A stretch of 60,000 nt of DNA. Source: Bugula neritina. Taxonomy: Eukaryota; Bryozoa; Gymnolaemata; Cheilostomatida; Bugulidae. Each line of letters begins with the position of its first letter. Positions within the stretch are counted from its first letter, which is position 1. This document shows, piece by piece, positions 13,309 to 23,923 of this stretch. Where the stretch lies: contig CAXIUT010000103.1 of NCBI GenBank assembly GCA_964035545.1, positions 374,001 through 434,000 on the forward strand, written 5' to 3'. A program made the position numbers and the translations under genes. The notes below the pieces were generated by a model. That model ran no database searches. It was given only the letters and a program-made list of their open reading frames with translations, and was not told where the DNA came from.

Positions 13309-14650
13309 ATGCATAAAAATGTTCATCAAGTATCTAAACACATGCAAGTGATGAGTTTGGAGATATTATTTAAAACTACAAAAGTTTCCATGCCGCGTGT
13401 AAATCAAAAGTGGACAAGTGCTGCAAACACCTCTTTTCATAGAATGACTCATTTATTTCTCATATGTTTGCAAAGGCATCTAAAATTAGTTATTGCTCTA
13501 GCAAAATATAACACTGTGAAATGGCGCTGCAGATGAGCTTTCTCTTTTAATATGAAAACTGATGATTGAAGAGCAATATAGTCTACTAATAAAATGGGTT
13601 TCAGCAGTGACTCATCTCCACTGCCTGTAAACTATAAAGCTTCAAATCGTATACTGTAGGCCCATGGGCCAACTCTAGAACAATAACACAATTCACATGA
13701 GTCAGGATTGCTGGTTGTTAGAGGGGGCAGGGGGCAGGAGAGGGGATGGGAAAATAAAACATCTAAATTCAATAGTAAAGGCGGGTGTACAATGCAAAGG
13801 TCTTCCAGCATCACTGGTATTTCCATAATAACTGCAAGGCCAAACTTTTGCTGATGGACAATCAGACAGAAAAACTCTTGCAAATAACAAAACTAATATT
13901 AGCCTGTGTCTGCTTCTTATAAACACAAAGAACAAAATTTTGGGAAAGATAACTCCCAACACACCTATCTTGCAACTGGTGCTGGTGCAATGAAATTGAA
14001 GGGTTATGTTTCATAGTCATATTTTCAACTAGTACTTCTAACTGCAAAGAAATAACATTGCAGAAAAAAGTGAAGATGTGAAGCACTGTAGATTTATGGT
14101 AAGTTCTAATATGCGTTTGATATTATTTATTTGTCCAGAAAATAATATTATATTATATTTTATTCTACTCAGTAGTACCAACAATGAATATTTTATCATT
14201 GTTTATGGCAGTCGTGAATCTCAACAATGAATAATAATAATATGCATTGTCAATTTTCACAAAGTAGCAGTCTTCAGTCAGCCCTCTCTAGTTCAAGATG
14301 GGCATCACTATACACACAAGAGTTAAGAACTTTAATGAGTCCTGTCAGCTAACCAGCTCATGAAGTCTACACAGTTTGATTGCAGGCGTTTGCATTTGAC
14401 ATTAGGACTAAAGTGTTGACTACATGGAGATTTCAACTTCAATTGTTAATCAACTAATTGTTTTGGATCTACTTGTTACATCTGGCTTACTCTTTCTGGT
14501 AGGTTTATTTCATTAACTTTCTAGACTGATTTTCTTAACTTTCTGAAGAGTTTGTTGTGATGCGAAATATTACCAAATATCTCATGGCAACATGCCAATA
14601 CAGTTAACACAGTAATTAAGCACTGGTGTCTTTGAAGCAGGCATCAAGTT
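13309..14650 (+). repeat. Satellite monomer m10 (1342 bp)
   Basis: N head, F tail, f end; appears identical to m8 including GTTCTAATATGCG. Confidence 0.95.
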
Positions 14651-15990
14651 TTGCATAAAAAAATTTATCAAGTATCTAAACACATGCAAGTGATGAGTTT
14701 GGAGATATTATTTAAAACTACAAAAGTTTCCATGCCGCTTGTAAATCAAAAGTGGACAATTGCTGCAAACACCTCTTTTCATGGAATGACTCATTTATTT
14801 CTCATATGTTTGCAAAAGCATCTAAAATTAGTTTTTGCTCTAGCAAAAAATAACACTGTGAAATGGCGCTGCAGATGAGCTTTCTCTTTTAATATGAAAA
14901 CTGATGATTGAAGAGCAATATAGTCTACTAACAAAATGGGTTTTAGCAGTGACTCATCTCCACTGCCTGTAAACTATAAAGCTTCAAATCGTATACTGCA
15001 GGCCCATGGGCTAACTCTAGAACAATAACACAATTCACATGAGTCAGGATTGCTGGTTGTTAGAGGGGACAGGGGGGGCAGGAGAGGGGATTGGAAAATA
15101 AAACATCTAAATTCAATAGTAAAGGCGGGTGTACAATGCAAAGGTCTTCCAGCATCACTGGTATTTCCATAATAACTGCAAGGCCAAACTTTTGCTGATG
15201 GACAATCAGACAGAAAAACTCTTGCAAATAACAAAACTAATATTAGCCTGTGTCTGCTTCGTATAAACACAAAGAACAAAATTTTGGGAAAGATAACTCC
15301 CAACACACCTATCTTGCAACCGGTGCTGGTGCAATGAAATTGAAGGGCTATGTTTAATAGTCCTATATTCAGCTAGTACTTCTAACTAGAAAGAAATAAC
15401 ATTGCCGGAAAAGTTGAAGAGGTGAAGCACTGTAGAGTTATGGCAAGTTAGATTCTCTATATGATATTATTTATCTGTCAAGAAAATATTATATTATATT
15501 TTATTCTACTCACTAGTACCAACAATGAATATTTTATCATTGTTTATGGCAGTCGTGAATCTCAACAATGAATAATAATAATACGCATTGTCAATTTTCA
15601 CAAAGTAGCAGTCTTCAGTCAGCCCTCTCTAGTTCAAGATGGGCATCACTATACACACAAGAGTTAAGAACTTTAATGAGTCCTGTCAGGTAACCAGCTC
15701 ATGAAGTCTACACAGTTTGGTTGCAGACGTTTGCATTTGACATTAGGATTAAAGTGTTCACTACATGGAGACTTCAACTTCAATTGTTAATCAACTTGTT
15801 TTGGATCTACTTGTCACATCTGGCTTACTCTCTCTGGTAGGTTTATTTCATTAACTTTCTAGACTGATTTTCTTAACTTTCTGAAGAGTTTGTTGTGATG
15901 CGAAATATATTGCCAAATATCTCATGGCAACGTGCCAATACAGTTAACACAGTAATTAAGCACTGGTGTCTTTGAAGCAGGCATCAAGTT
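14651..15990 (+). repeat. Satellite monomer m11 (1340 bp)
   Basis: Head and G-tract as in m9, then an E tail of the subtype TATGTTTAATAG instead of the G tail: a recombinant of two monomer classes. Private CATGGGCTAAC. r end. Confidence 0.95.
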
Positions 15991-17328
15991 ATGCATAAAA
16001 ATGTTCATCAAGTATCTAAACACATGCAAGTGATGAGTTTGGAGATATTATTTAAAACTACAAAAGTTTCCATGCCGCGTGTAAATCAAAAGTGGACAAG
16101 TGCTGCAAACACCTCTTTTCATAGAATGACTCATTTATTTCTCATATGTTTGCAAAAGCATCTAAAATTAGTTATTGCTCTAGCAAAATATAACACTGTG
16201 AAATGGCGCTGCAGATGAGCTTTCTCTTTTAATATGAAAACTGATGATTGAAGAGCAATATAGTCTACTAATAAAATGGGTTTCAGCAGTGACTCATCTC
16301 CACTGCCTGTAAACTATAAAGCTTCAAATCGTATACTGTAGGCCCATGGGCCAACTCTAGAACAATAACACAATTCACATGAGTCAGGATTGCTGGTTGT
16401 TAGAGGGGGCAGGGGGCAGGAGAGGGGATGGGAAAATAAAACATCTAACTTCAATAGTAAAGGCGGGTGTACAATGCAAAGGTCTTCCAGCATCACTGGT
16501 ATTTCCATAATAACTGCAAGGCCAAACTTTTGCTGATGGACAATCAGACAGAAAAACTCTTGCAAATAACAAAACTAATATTAGCCTGTGTCTGCTTCTT
16601 ATAAACACAAAGAACAAAATTTTGGGAAAGATAACTCCCAACACACCTATCTTGCAACCGGTGCTGGTGCAATGAAATTGAAGGGCTATGTTTAATAGTC
16701 CTATATTCAGCTAGTACTTCTAACTAGAAAGAAATAACATTGCCGGAAAAGTTGAAGAGGTGAAGCACTGTAGAGTTATGGCAAGTTAGATTCTCTATAT
16801 GATATTATTTATCTGTCAAGAAAATATTATATTATATTTTATTCTACTCACTAGTACCAACAATGAATATTTTATCATTGTTTATGGCAGTCGTGAATCT
16901 CAACAATGAATAATAATAATACGCATTGTCAATTTTCACAAAGTAGCAGTCTTCAGTCAGCCCTCTCTAGTTCAAGATGGGCATCACTATACACACAAGA
17001 GTTAAGAACTTTAATGAGTCCTGTCAGGTAACCAGCTCATGAAGTCTACACAGTTTGGTTGCAGACGTTTGCATTTGACATTAGGATTAAAGTGTTCACT
17101 ACATGGAGACTTCAACTTCAATTGTTAATCAACTTGTTTTGGATCTACTTGTCACATCTGGCTTACTCTCTCTGGTAGGTTTATTTCATTAACTTTCTAG
17201 ACTGATTTTCTTAACTTTCTGAAGAGTTTGTTGTGATGCGAAATATATTGCCAAATATCTCATGGCAACGTGCCAATACAGTTAACACAGTAATTAAGCA
17301 CTGGTGTCTTTGAAGCAGGCATCAAGTT
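15991..17328 (+). repeat. Satellite monomer m12 (1338 bp)
   Basis: N head with a GCAAAAGCAT variant, G-tract of the m8 type, E tail (TATGTTTAATAG), r end. Private CTAACTTCAATAG. The r end makes the next monomer N-headed as well, breaking the K/N alternation. Confidence 0.95.
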
Positions 17329-18645
17329 ATGCATAAAAATGTTCATCAAGTATCTAAACACATGCAAGTGATGAGTTTGGAGATATTATTTAAAACTACA
17401 AAAGTTTCCATGCCGCGTGTAAATCAAAAGTGGACAAGTGCTGCAAACACCTCTTTTCATAGAATGACTCATTTATTTCTCATATGTTTGCAAAGGCATC
17501 TAAAATTAGTTATTGCTCTAGCAAAATATAACACTGTGAAATGGCGCTGCAGATGAGCTTTCTCTTTTAATATGAAAACTGATGATTGAAGAGCAATATA
17601 GTCTACTAATAAAATGGGTTTCAGCAGTGACTCATCTCCACTGCCTGTAAACTATAAAGCTTCAAATCGTATACTGTAGGCCCATGGGCCAACTCTAGAA
17701 CAATAACACAATTCACATGAGTCAGGATTGCTGGTTGTTAGAGGGGGCAGGGGGCAGGAGAGGGGATGGGAAAATAAAACATCTAAATTCAATAGTAAAG
17801 GCGGGTGTACAATGCAAAGGTCTTCCAGCATCACTGGTATTTCCATAATAACTGCAAGGCCAAACTTTTGCTGATGGACAATCAGACAGAAAAACTCTTG
17901 CAAATAACAAAACTAATATTAGCCTGTGTCTGCTTCTTATAAACACAAAGAACAAAATTTTGGGAAAGATAACTCCCAACACACCTATCTTGCAACTGGT
18001 GCTGGTGCAATGAAATTGAAGGGTTATGTTTCATAGTCATATTTTCAACTAGTACTTCTAACTGCAAAGAAATAACATTGCAGAAAAAAGTGAAGATGTG
18101 AAGCACTGTAGATTTATGGTAAGTTATAATATGCATTTGATATTATTTATTTGTCCAGAAAATAATATTATATTATATTTTATTCTACTCAGTAGTACCA
18201 ACAATGAATATTTTATCATTGTTTATGGCAGTCGTGAATCTCAACAATGAATAATAATAATATGCATTGTCAATTTTCACAAAGTAGCAGTCTTCAGTCA
18301 GCCCTCTCTAGTTCAAGATGGGCATCACTATACACACAAGAGTTAAGAACTTTAATGAGTCCTTTCAGCTAACCAGCTCATGAAGTCTACACAGTTTGAT
18401 TGCAGGCGTTTGCATTTGACATTAGGACTAAAGTGTTGACTACATGGAGATTTCAACTTCAATTGTTAATCAACTAATTGTTTTGGATCTACTTGTTACA
18501 TCTGGCTTACTCTTTCTGGTAGGTTTATTTCATTAACTTTCTAGACTGATTTTCTTAACTTTCTGAAGAGTTTGTTGTGATGCGAAATATTACCAAATAT
18601 CTCATGGCAACATGCCAATACAGTTAACACAGTAATTAAGCACTG
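17329..18645 (+). repeat. Satellite monomer m13, first part, split by transposon
   Basis: N head, F tail, f end, private CCTTTCAGC. Interrupted after ..AAGCACTG. The missing 3' end resumes at 21212; with one TG target copy removed the monomer is 1342 bp, normal length. Confidence 0.95.
18644..18645. repeat. Target-site duplication TG, left copy
   Basis: Intact monomers read AAGCACTGGTGTC. Here AAGCACTG precedes the element and TGGTGTC follows it, leaving TG on both sides. Two bases are weak evidence alone, but the exact read-through of the flanking satellite supports it. Confidence 0.7.
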
Positions 18646-18819
18646 CACAGTTGGTTTAAGGTCATACTTTTCATTTTCTGGCTCTTTGCCAGGTGCTTTA
18701 TGTTCTATATGAACAATGTTCCACTGATAGCTCGAACAGGTTGAATGTCACAGGAACAAAAAAAATATGAAAAGATAAAGAAACTTATGTTCTCCAATAT
18801 ACTTTTTTATTTTTTTCAA
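18646..18819 (+). repeat. Left terminal inverted repeat (about 174 bp)
   Basis: Aligned by eye to the reverse complement of 21047-21211. Outer 19 bp nearly perfect; then TGCTTTATGTT, the exact 14-mer GATAGCTCGAACAG (18726-18739), ATGAAAAGATA and ATACTTTTTTA are shared in the same order, with short indels between. Weaker similarity continues inward to about 18898. Confidence 0.8.
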
Positions 18820-18888
18820 AAGCCAATTCATGTTTAAGTTATAGCTTGTTGAAAAACATAGTCCCCCTTCCACATTCTTTTCAATTTA

Positions 18889-18898
18889 TACGCTCCTG
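18889..18898 (-). repeat. Inner inverted motif, left (TACGCTCCTG)
   Basis: Perfect 10-bp reverse complement of 20787-20796. It lies at the inner end of the left arm. Read on the minus strand, the stretch CAGGAGCGTATAAATTG followed by a G-rich segment resembles a terminus-like sequence often seen in invertebrate DNA transposons; that resemblance is from memory. Confidence 0.5.
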
Positions 18899-20229
18899 AC
18901 TTGTTATTGTGTCTCAATATGCCTTGTATTTGAGTGCTTGTTAGTCTCGCTTCACTAACTTTGCCTATACTTCACAAGTGCCAGTGCTGCTGGCTCAAAA
19001 GCTAAATGTTATAAACTGTCAGCTAAAACCCAATCTTGCATTCCTAGGTTGGTTGGCCTAAATAAAACAATAGTCAAATCATGATTTCATGTTTTAAAAA
19101 TTTACTCTATTCTAACCTGCTGCCTAGCTAGTTCTATTTTTGATGTATAATTGCAAAATTTGTGATACATTTTTTTGGCAACCATGTGATTTATAAAATG
19201 CAGTAATGGTACTTATAATATTATATTATTATCATTATAATATATATTATATAGTATTATGTGTGTTTCTATTATACTGCATAATATCTATTTTATTATT
19301 GTTGTTGTGCAAACAAGTGCAATTAACCTAGTTTTCAAAATGTACCTCTAAATTATCAAAATATCAGTTTAGATATTTTCATGCTTTGTAAGGTAAACCT
19401 AAAAAAGAGGCTGTATTCCCAAAGTAAAGGGTGTTGAACTATGAATTATATTAGATTAGCCACTCTGCTACCAAGTGCATCAGTATAATATTATATGAAT
19501 AGCTCTAATGCTTTGTCTCCGGTGGCTGGCTGCGATATGATAACTTGGCCAACTTCCAAGAGTTTAAAATTGGCGCAATTATTCAAGAGGTTACATACTG
19601 CACAGAGCTAGCAGCGATAGTAACCTTGCTATTGGCAGTACTTATTACAACTGCCAGCATATAAGCTGCATTGTAGAATGCCGTTGGGGTAGGCTAGTAA
19701 AACCAAATTCTGCTCTCTAATATACCTTAGACACAATGCAGCAACATAATTGTTCATTTCAAATTACATTGCCACCCTTACATGAGCTGTGGGCTTCATA
19801 AAGATTCATATGATTAGAGATTTATGCTATAGGCTAGCTATGATGAAAATAACACACCATTGTTAAAGTTAACTTCAAGTATGTTGTTTTCCAGAAACTC
19901 AGTAATGTCCATTTATCTCCCGCATACAAATACTTATGTAATAGCATACAGTTTAAGTTTTATTTTAGAGCACATCTGCAAACTCTACAATAAGAGCTTG
20001 CTTTACCAGTCTATTTCAGACCTGTTTTTGTAGCTAGTAATACGCAAGCTACTTATTTTTAAACTTTTGGGTTATTTGTTCAAAACCATTAGCTTTGCTA
20101 GTAACTCCAGACTATTGCAACAGTTGACTGCTATCAACATGAATTGACAGCCTAATAATTATAACCCATTTGCGCGCGAAATATTTATGTAATGATAGTG
20201 ACTCATATAGTGCGCGTTTCATTAACGAT
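18899..20229. other. Transposon interior, no gene seen
   Basis: AT-rich sequence with no open frame worth annotating on either strand and no recognisable transposase motif. It contains a run of almost pure A/T at 19213-19259 and a near-palindromic GCGCGCG-centred segment around 20169-20184. Nothing else recognised. Confidence 0.6.
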
Positions 20230-20301
20230 GACTGCGTGGTCCAGAGGTTAGAGGCGTCAGCGACGAGTTGGTTGGTCATAGTTCAACCCTGTTTTGTTGC
20301 A
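20230..20301 (+). pseudogene. tRNA-like sequence with Pol III boxes
   Basis: TGGTCCAGAGG (20237-20247) fits the Pol III A-box consensus TRGYNNANNNG at every position, and GTTCAACCC (20281-20289) fits the B-box consensus GWTCRANNC at every position. Taking the A box as tRNA position 8 gives a 72-nt unit, normal tRNA length. A D stem (GTCC with GGC) and a T stem (four of five pairs, one wobble) can be drawn. The acceptor stem does not pair and the anticodon loop lacks U33, so it is unlikely to be a working tRNA. It could be a tRNA-derived SINE head or a decayed tRNA copy carried by the transposon. Confidence 0.5.
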
Positions 20302-20302
20302 A

Positions 20303-20309
20303 TTTTTTT
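20303..20309 (+). terminator. T7 run, possible Pol III terminator
   Basis: Seven consecutive T directly after the tRNA-like unit, the usual form of a Pol III stop signal. A four-T run occurs just before it at 20292-20295. In an AT-rich region such a run may also be chance. Confidence 0.35.
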
Positions 20310-20786
20310 GTCAACTTATGCAAATCCTACGCATGTGTAATAAATATGGCTATAATTGTAAAGTTTTTTTTTAACTTTTGTTCAACAGTAAGACAACATA
20401 CATGCATAATAATTAGATACTGAACACTGGACTAAACCTTAAATTGATCTTATAGAATACAATGTACTTAAAATAATCATATGTGAATTAGAGAAACTGA
20501 AAGTACACCTGCTGCGCTATAGACAGACCTTTACTGACAAGACTGCAAAGTGAAGTGATTTAGCTGAAATTAACTCTGCCAAACAAACAAAGAATTATGT
20601 TGTGCTGAGGCATTTTCAATATATTATTATTGTAACATAGTGGGATGATTCAGCTAAGTGCTAATGTAAAACAGGGAACATTATATTGGCAGAAATCCAA
20701 TAGATTGCCAATTTGTGCGAGAGGGTACTATATGTTATTGTGATAGCGCAGAGCGGCAAACGTACTAGGAATGTTATAATTAGTCA
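20310..20786. other. Transposon interior, right part, no gene seen
   Basis: Between the tRNA-like unit and the inner motif at 20787 I see no open frame, tandem repeat or recognisable element; a second T-run of nine lies at about 20364-20372. Confidence 0.55.
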
Positions 20787-20796
20787 CAGGAGCGTA
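20787..20796 (+). repeat. Inner inverted motif, right (CAGGAGCGTA)
   Basis: Partner of 18889-18898, continuing CAGGAGCGTAGCTAGAACC. It may mark the inner end of a longer right arm (20787-21211, 425 bp) that has lost about 170 bp in the left arm, or a separate older transposon end. Confidence 0.5.
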
Positions 20797-21046
20797 GCTA
20801 GAACCACCATATGAAGAGTTTAGAAAATTGCAGTGAAACTTGCAAAATGGTGTATGTTTTTACCAAATTGTGAAGAGCATAAACAGAATTTCAAAAAACA
20901 AAGAAAGTATATTAGAGAAAACATATCAAGGAATGTCAAGTTTAACTTTTAGACTTTATAAAATGAATCCCCTGTGCTACAGCAGTGGAACATGGAGGGT
21001 GTAAAATTTTACTTATTATGCAACAACTTTCTCAGAAAATTTTTTA

Positions 21047-21211
21047 TTGAAAAATTAAAAAAGTATATGAAAGAAGAATGCAAGAGCTATCTTTTCATGT
21101 AAAATTTGTTAATGTGAGACAAAAACTGTTCGAGCTATCCCCTGGAAACCGTTTATATATAACATAAAGCAGTGCCTGAATCTGGAAAGTAATGACCTTA
21201 AACTAACTGTG
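21047..21211 (-). repeat. Right terminal inverted repeat (about 165 bp)
   Basis: Inverted partner of 18646-18819. The shared 14-mer appears as CTGTTCGAGCTATC at 21126-21139, and the terminus ends ..AACTGTG directly before the TG target copy. Confidence 0.8.
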
Positions 21212-21213
21212 TG
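21212..21213. repeat. Target-site duplication TG, right copy
   Basis: Second copy of the TG found at 18644-18645, immediately after the transposon terminus. Confidence 0.7.
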
Positions 21214-21238
21214 GTGTCTTTGAAGCAGGCATCAAGTT
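21212..21238 (+). repeat. Satellite monomer m13, last part
   Basis: TGGTGTCTTTGAAGCAGGC and onward matches the end of every uninterrupted monomer; the first TG repeats the two bases before the transposon. Confidence 0.93.
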
Positions 21239-22584
21239 TTGCATAAAAAAATTTATCAAGTATCTAAACACATGCAAGTGATGAGTTTGGAGATATTATT
21301 TAAAACTACAAAAGTTTCCATGCCGCTTGTAAATCAAAAGTGGACAATTGCTGCAAACACCTCTTTTCATGGAATGACTCATTTATTTCTCATATGTTTG
21401 CAAAGGCATCTAAAATTAGTTTTTGCTCTAGCAAAATATAACACTGTGAAATGGCGCTGCAGATGAGCTTTCTCTTTGAATATGAAAACTGATGATTGAA
21501 GAGCAATATAGTCTACTAACAAAATGGGTTTTAGCAGTGACTCATCTCCACTGCCTGTAAACTATAAAGCTTCAAATCGTATACTGTAGGCCCATGGGCC
21601 AACTCTAGAACAATAACACAATTCACATGAGTCAGGATTGCTGGTTGTTAGAGGGGACAGGGGGGGGGCAGGAGAGGGGATGGGAAAATAAAACATCTAA
21701 ATTCAATAGTAAAAGCGGGTGTACAATGCAAAGGTCTTCCAGCATCACTGGTATTTCCATAATAACTGCAAGGCCAAACTTTTGCTGATGGACAATCAGA
21801 CAGAAAAACTCTTGCAAATAACAAAACAAATATTAGCCTGTGTCTGCTTCTTATAAACACAAAGAACAAAATTTTGGGAAAGATAACTCCCAACACACCT
21901 ATCTTGCAACTGGTGCTGGTGCAATGAAATTGAAGGGTTATGTTTCATAGTCATATTTTCAACTAGTACTTCTAACTGCAAAGAAATAACATTGCAGAAA
22001 AAAGTGAAGATGTGAAGCACTGTAGATTTATGGTAAGTTCTAATATGCATTTGATATTATTTATTTGTCCAGAAAATAATATTATATTATATTTTATTCT
22101 ACTCAGTAGTACCAACAATGAATATTTTATCATTGTTTATGGCAGTCGTGAATCTCAACAATGAATAATAATAATATGCATTGTCAATTTTCAAGAAGTA
22201 GCAGTCTTCAGTCAGCCCTCTCTAGTTCAAGATGGGCATCACTATACACACAAGAGTTAAGAACTTTAATGAGTCCTGTCAGCTAACCAGCTCATGAAGT
22301 CTACACAGTTTGATTGCAGGCGTTTGCATTTGACATTAGGACTAAAGTGTTGACTACATGGAGATTTCAACTTCAATTGTTAATCAACTAATTGTTTTGG
22401 ATCTACTTGTTACATCTGGCTTACTCTTTCTGGTAGGTTTATTTCATTAACTTTCTAGACTGATTTTCTTAACTTTCTGAAGAGTTTGTTGTGATGCGAA
22501 ATATTACCAAATATCTCATGGCAACATGCCAATACAGTTAACACAGTAATTAAGCACTGGTGTCTTTGAAGCAGGCATCAAGTT
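21239..22584 (+). repeat. Satellite monomer m14 (1346 bp)
   Basis: K head, CTCTTTGAATATG (a variant shared with D-type monomers), G-run of 9, F tail with GTTCTAATATGCAT, f end. Private AAAACAAATATT and TTTTCAAGAAG. Confidence 0.95.
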
Positions 22585-23923
22585 TTGCATAAAAAAATTT
22601 ATCAAGTATCTAAACACATGCAAGTGATGAGTTTGGAGATATTATTTAAAACTACAAAAGTTTCCATGCCGCTTGTAAATCAAAAGTGGACAATTGCTGC
22701 AAACACCTCTTTTCATGGAATGACTCATTTATTTCTCATATGTTTGCAAAAGCATCTAAAATTAGTTTTTGCTCTAGCAAAATATAACACTGTGAAATGG
22801 CGCTGCAGATGAGCTTTCTCTTTTAATATGAAAACTGATGATTGAAGAGCAATATAGTCTACTAACAAAATGGGTTTTAGCAGTGACTCATCTCCACTGC
22901 CTGTAAACTATAAAGCTTCAAATCGTATACTGCAGGCCCATGGGCCAACTCTAGAACAATAACACAATTCACATGAGTCAGGATTGCTGGTTGTTAGAGG
23001 GGACAGGGGCGCAGGAGAGGGGATGGGAAAATAAAACATCTAAATTCAATAGTAAAGGCGGGTGTACAATGCAAAGGTCTTCCAGCATCACTGGTATTTC
23101 CATAATAACTGCAAGGCCAAACTTTTGCTGATGGACAATCAGACAGAAAAACTCTTGCAAATAACAAAACTAATATTAGCCTGTGTCTGCTTCGTATAAA
23201 CACAAAGAACAAAATTTTGGGAAAGATAACTCCCAACACACCTATCTTGCAACCGGTGCTGGTGCAATGAAATTGAAGGGCTATGTTTAATAGTCCTATA
23301 TTCAGCTAGTACTTCTAACTAGAAAGAAATAACATTGCCGGAAAAGTTGAAGAGGTGAAGCACTGTAGAGTTATGGCAAGTTAGATTCTCTATATGATAT
23401 TATTTATCTGTCAAGAAAATATTATATTATATTTTATTCTACTCACTAGTACCAACAATGAATATTTTATCATTGTTTATGGCAGTCGTGAATCTCAACA
23501 ATGAATAATAATAATACGCATTGTCAATTTTCACAAAGTAGCAGTCTTCAGTCAGCCCTCTCTAGTTCAAGATGGGCATCACTATACACACAAGAGTTAA
23601 GAACTTTAATGAGTCCTGTCAGGTAACCAGCTCATGAAGTCTACACAGTTTGGTTGCAGACGTTTGCATTTGACATTAGGATTAAAGTGTTCACTACATG
23701 GAGACTTCAACTTCAATTGTTAATCAACTTGTTTTGGATCTACTTGTCACATCTGGCTTACTCTCTCTGGTAGGTTTATTTCATTAACTTTCTAGACTGA
23801 TTTTCTTAACTTTCTGAAGAGTTTGTTGTGATGCGAAATATATTGCCAAATATCTCATGGCAACGTGCCAATACAGTTAACACAGTAATTAAGCACTGGT
23901 GTCTTTGAAGCAGGCATCAAGTT
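22585..23923 (+). repeat. Satellite monomer m15 (1339 bp)
   Basis: K head with GCAAAAGCAT; E tail (TATGTTTAATAG), r end. The G-tract is interrupted as GGGGCGCAGG, the shortest central run in the window (4). Confidence 0.95.

Larger units (their letters stand above)
10624..15990 (+). repeat. Dimeric repeat block, about 2685-bp period
   Basis: m8-m9 (10624-13308) and m10-m11 (13309-15990) form N-K pairs. m8 and m10 look identical, including the rare GTTCTAATATGCG variant. m9 and m11 share a distinctive head (GCAAAAGCAT, GCAAAAAATAAC, GGGGATTGG) but differ after the tail switch point: m9 has a G-type tail and m11 an E-type tail. Confidence 0.85.
1..18645 (+). repeat. Left satellite array, 1.34-kb monomers
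   Basis: Head-to-tail tandem copies of one 1337-1350 bp monomer, phase points at 1213, 2557, 3894, 5238, 6582, 7930, 9274, 10624, 11966, 13309, 14651, 15991 and 17329. Neighbouring copies look well above 90% identical by eye; most differences are in fixed class-diagnostic sites and in a middle block of about 200 bp. Compared with the array right of 25266, this side has more monomer variants and shorter-range (dimeric) order. It ends abruptly at 18645, where a transposon has inserted. Its function is unknown. It could be pericentromeric, subtelomeric or interstitial heterochromatin; nothing in the sequence decides between these. Confidence 0.98.
18646..21211. mobile_element. Non-autonomous DNA transposon, long imperfect TIRs
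   Basis: 2566 bp of unique sequence precisely interrupting satellite monomer m13. The termini are inverted: CACAGTTGGTTTAAGGTCA at the left and TGACCTTAAACTAACTGTG at the right, one mismatch in 19 bp. The inversion continues, degenerate, for about 170 bp on each side. The monomer reads through exactly if the element and one copy of the dinucleotide TG are removed, so TG is a 2-bp target-site duplication. No open frame of useful length is present, so it cannot encode its own transposase. Termini beginning CAC with a 2-bp duplication fit the EnSpm/CACTA (CMC) group best, known to make 2-3 bp duplications, but that class is an inference. The hAT group (8-bp duplication) and Tc1/mariner (TA) do not fit. 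Confidence 0.85.

Noticed and set aside
1-18645. Tandem array of 5S rRNA, snRNA, histone or spliced-leader genes
   Set aside because: A monomer of 1.34 kb could fit such a cluster, but I find no 5S, U1, U2, U5 or U6 core motifs and no histone-like frame on either strand.
18646-21211. Transposon of the hAT, Tc1/mariner or Helitron type
   Set aside because: The empty-site comparison gives a 2-bp TG duplication, not 8 bp or TA, and there are clear inverted termini, which Helitrons lack.
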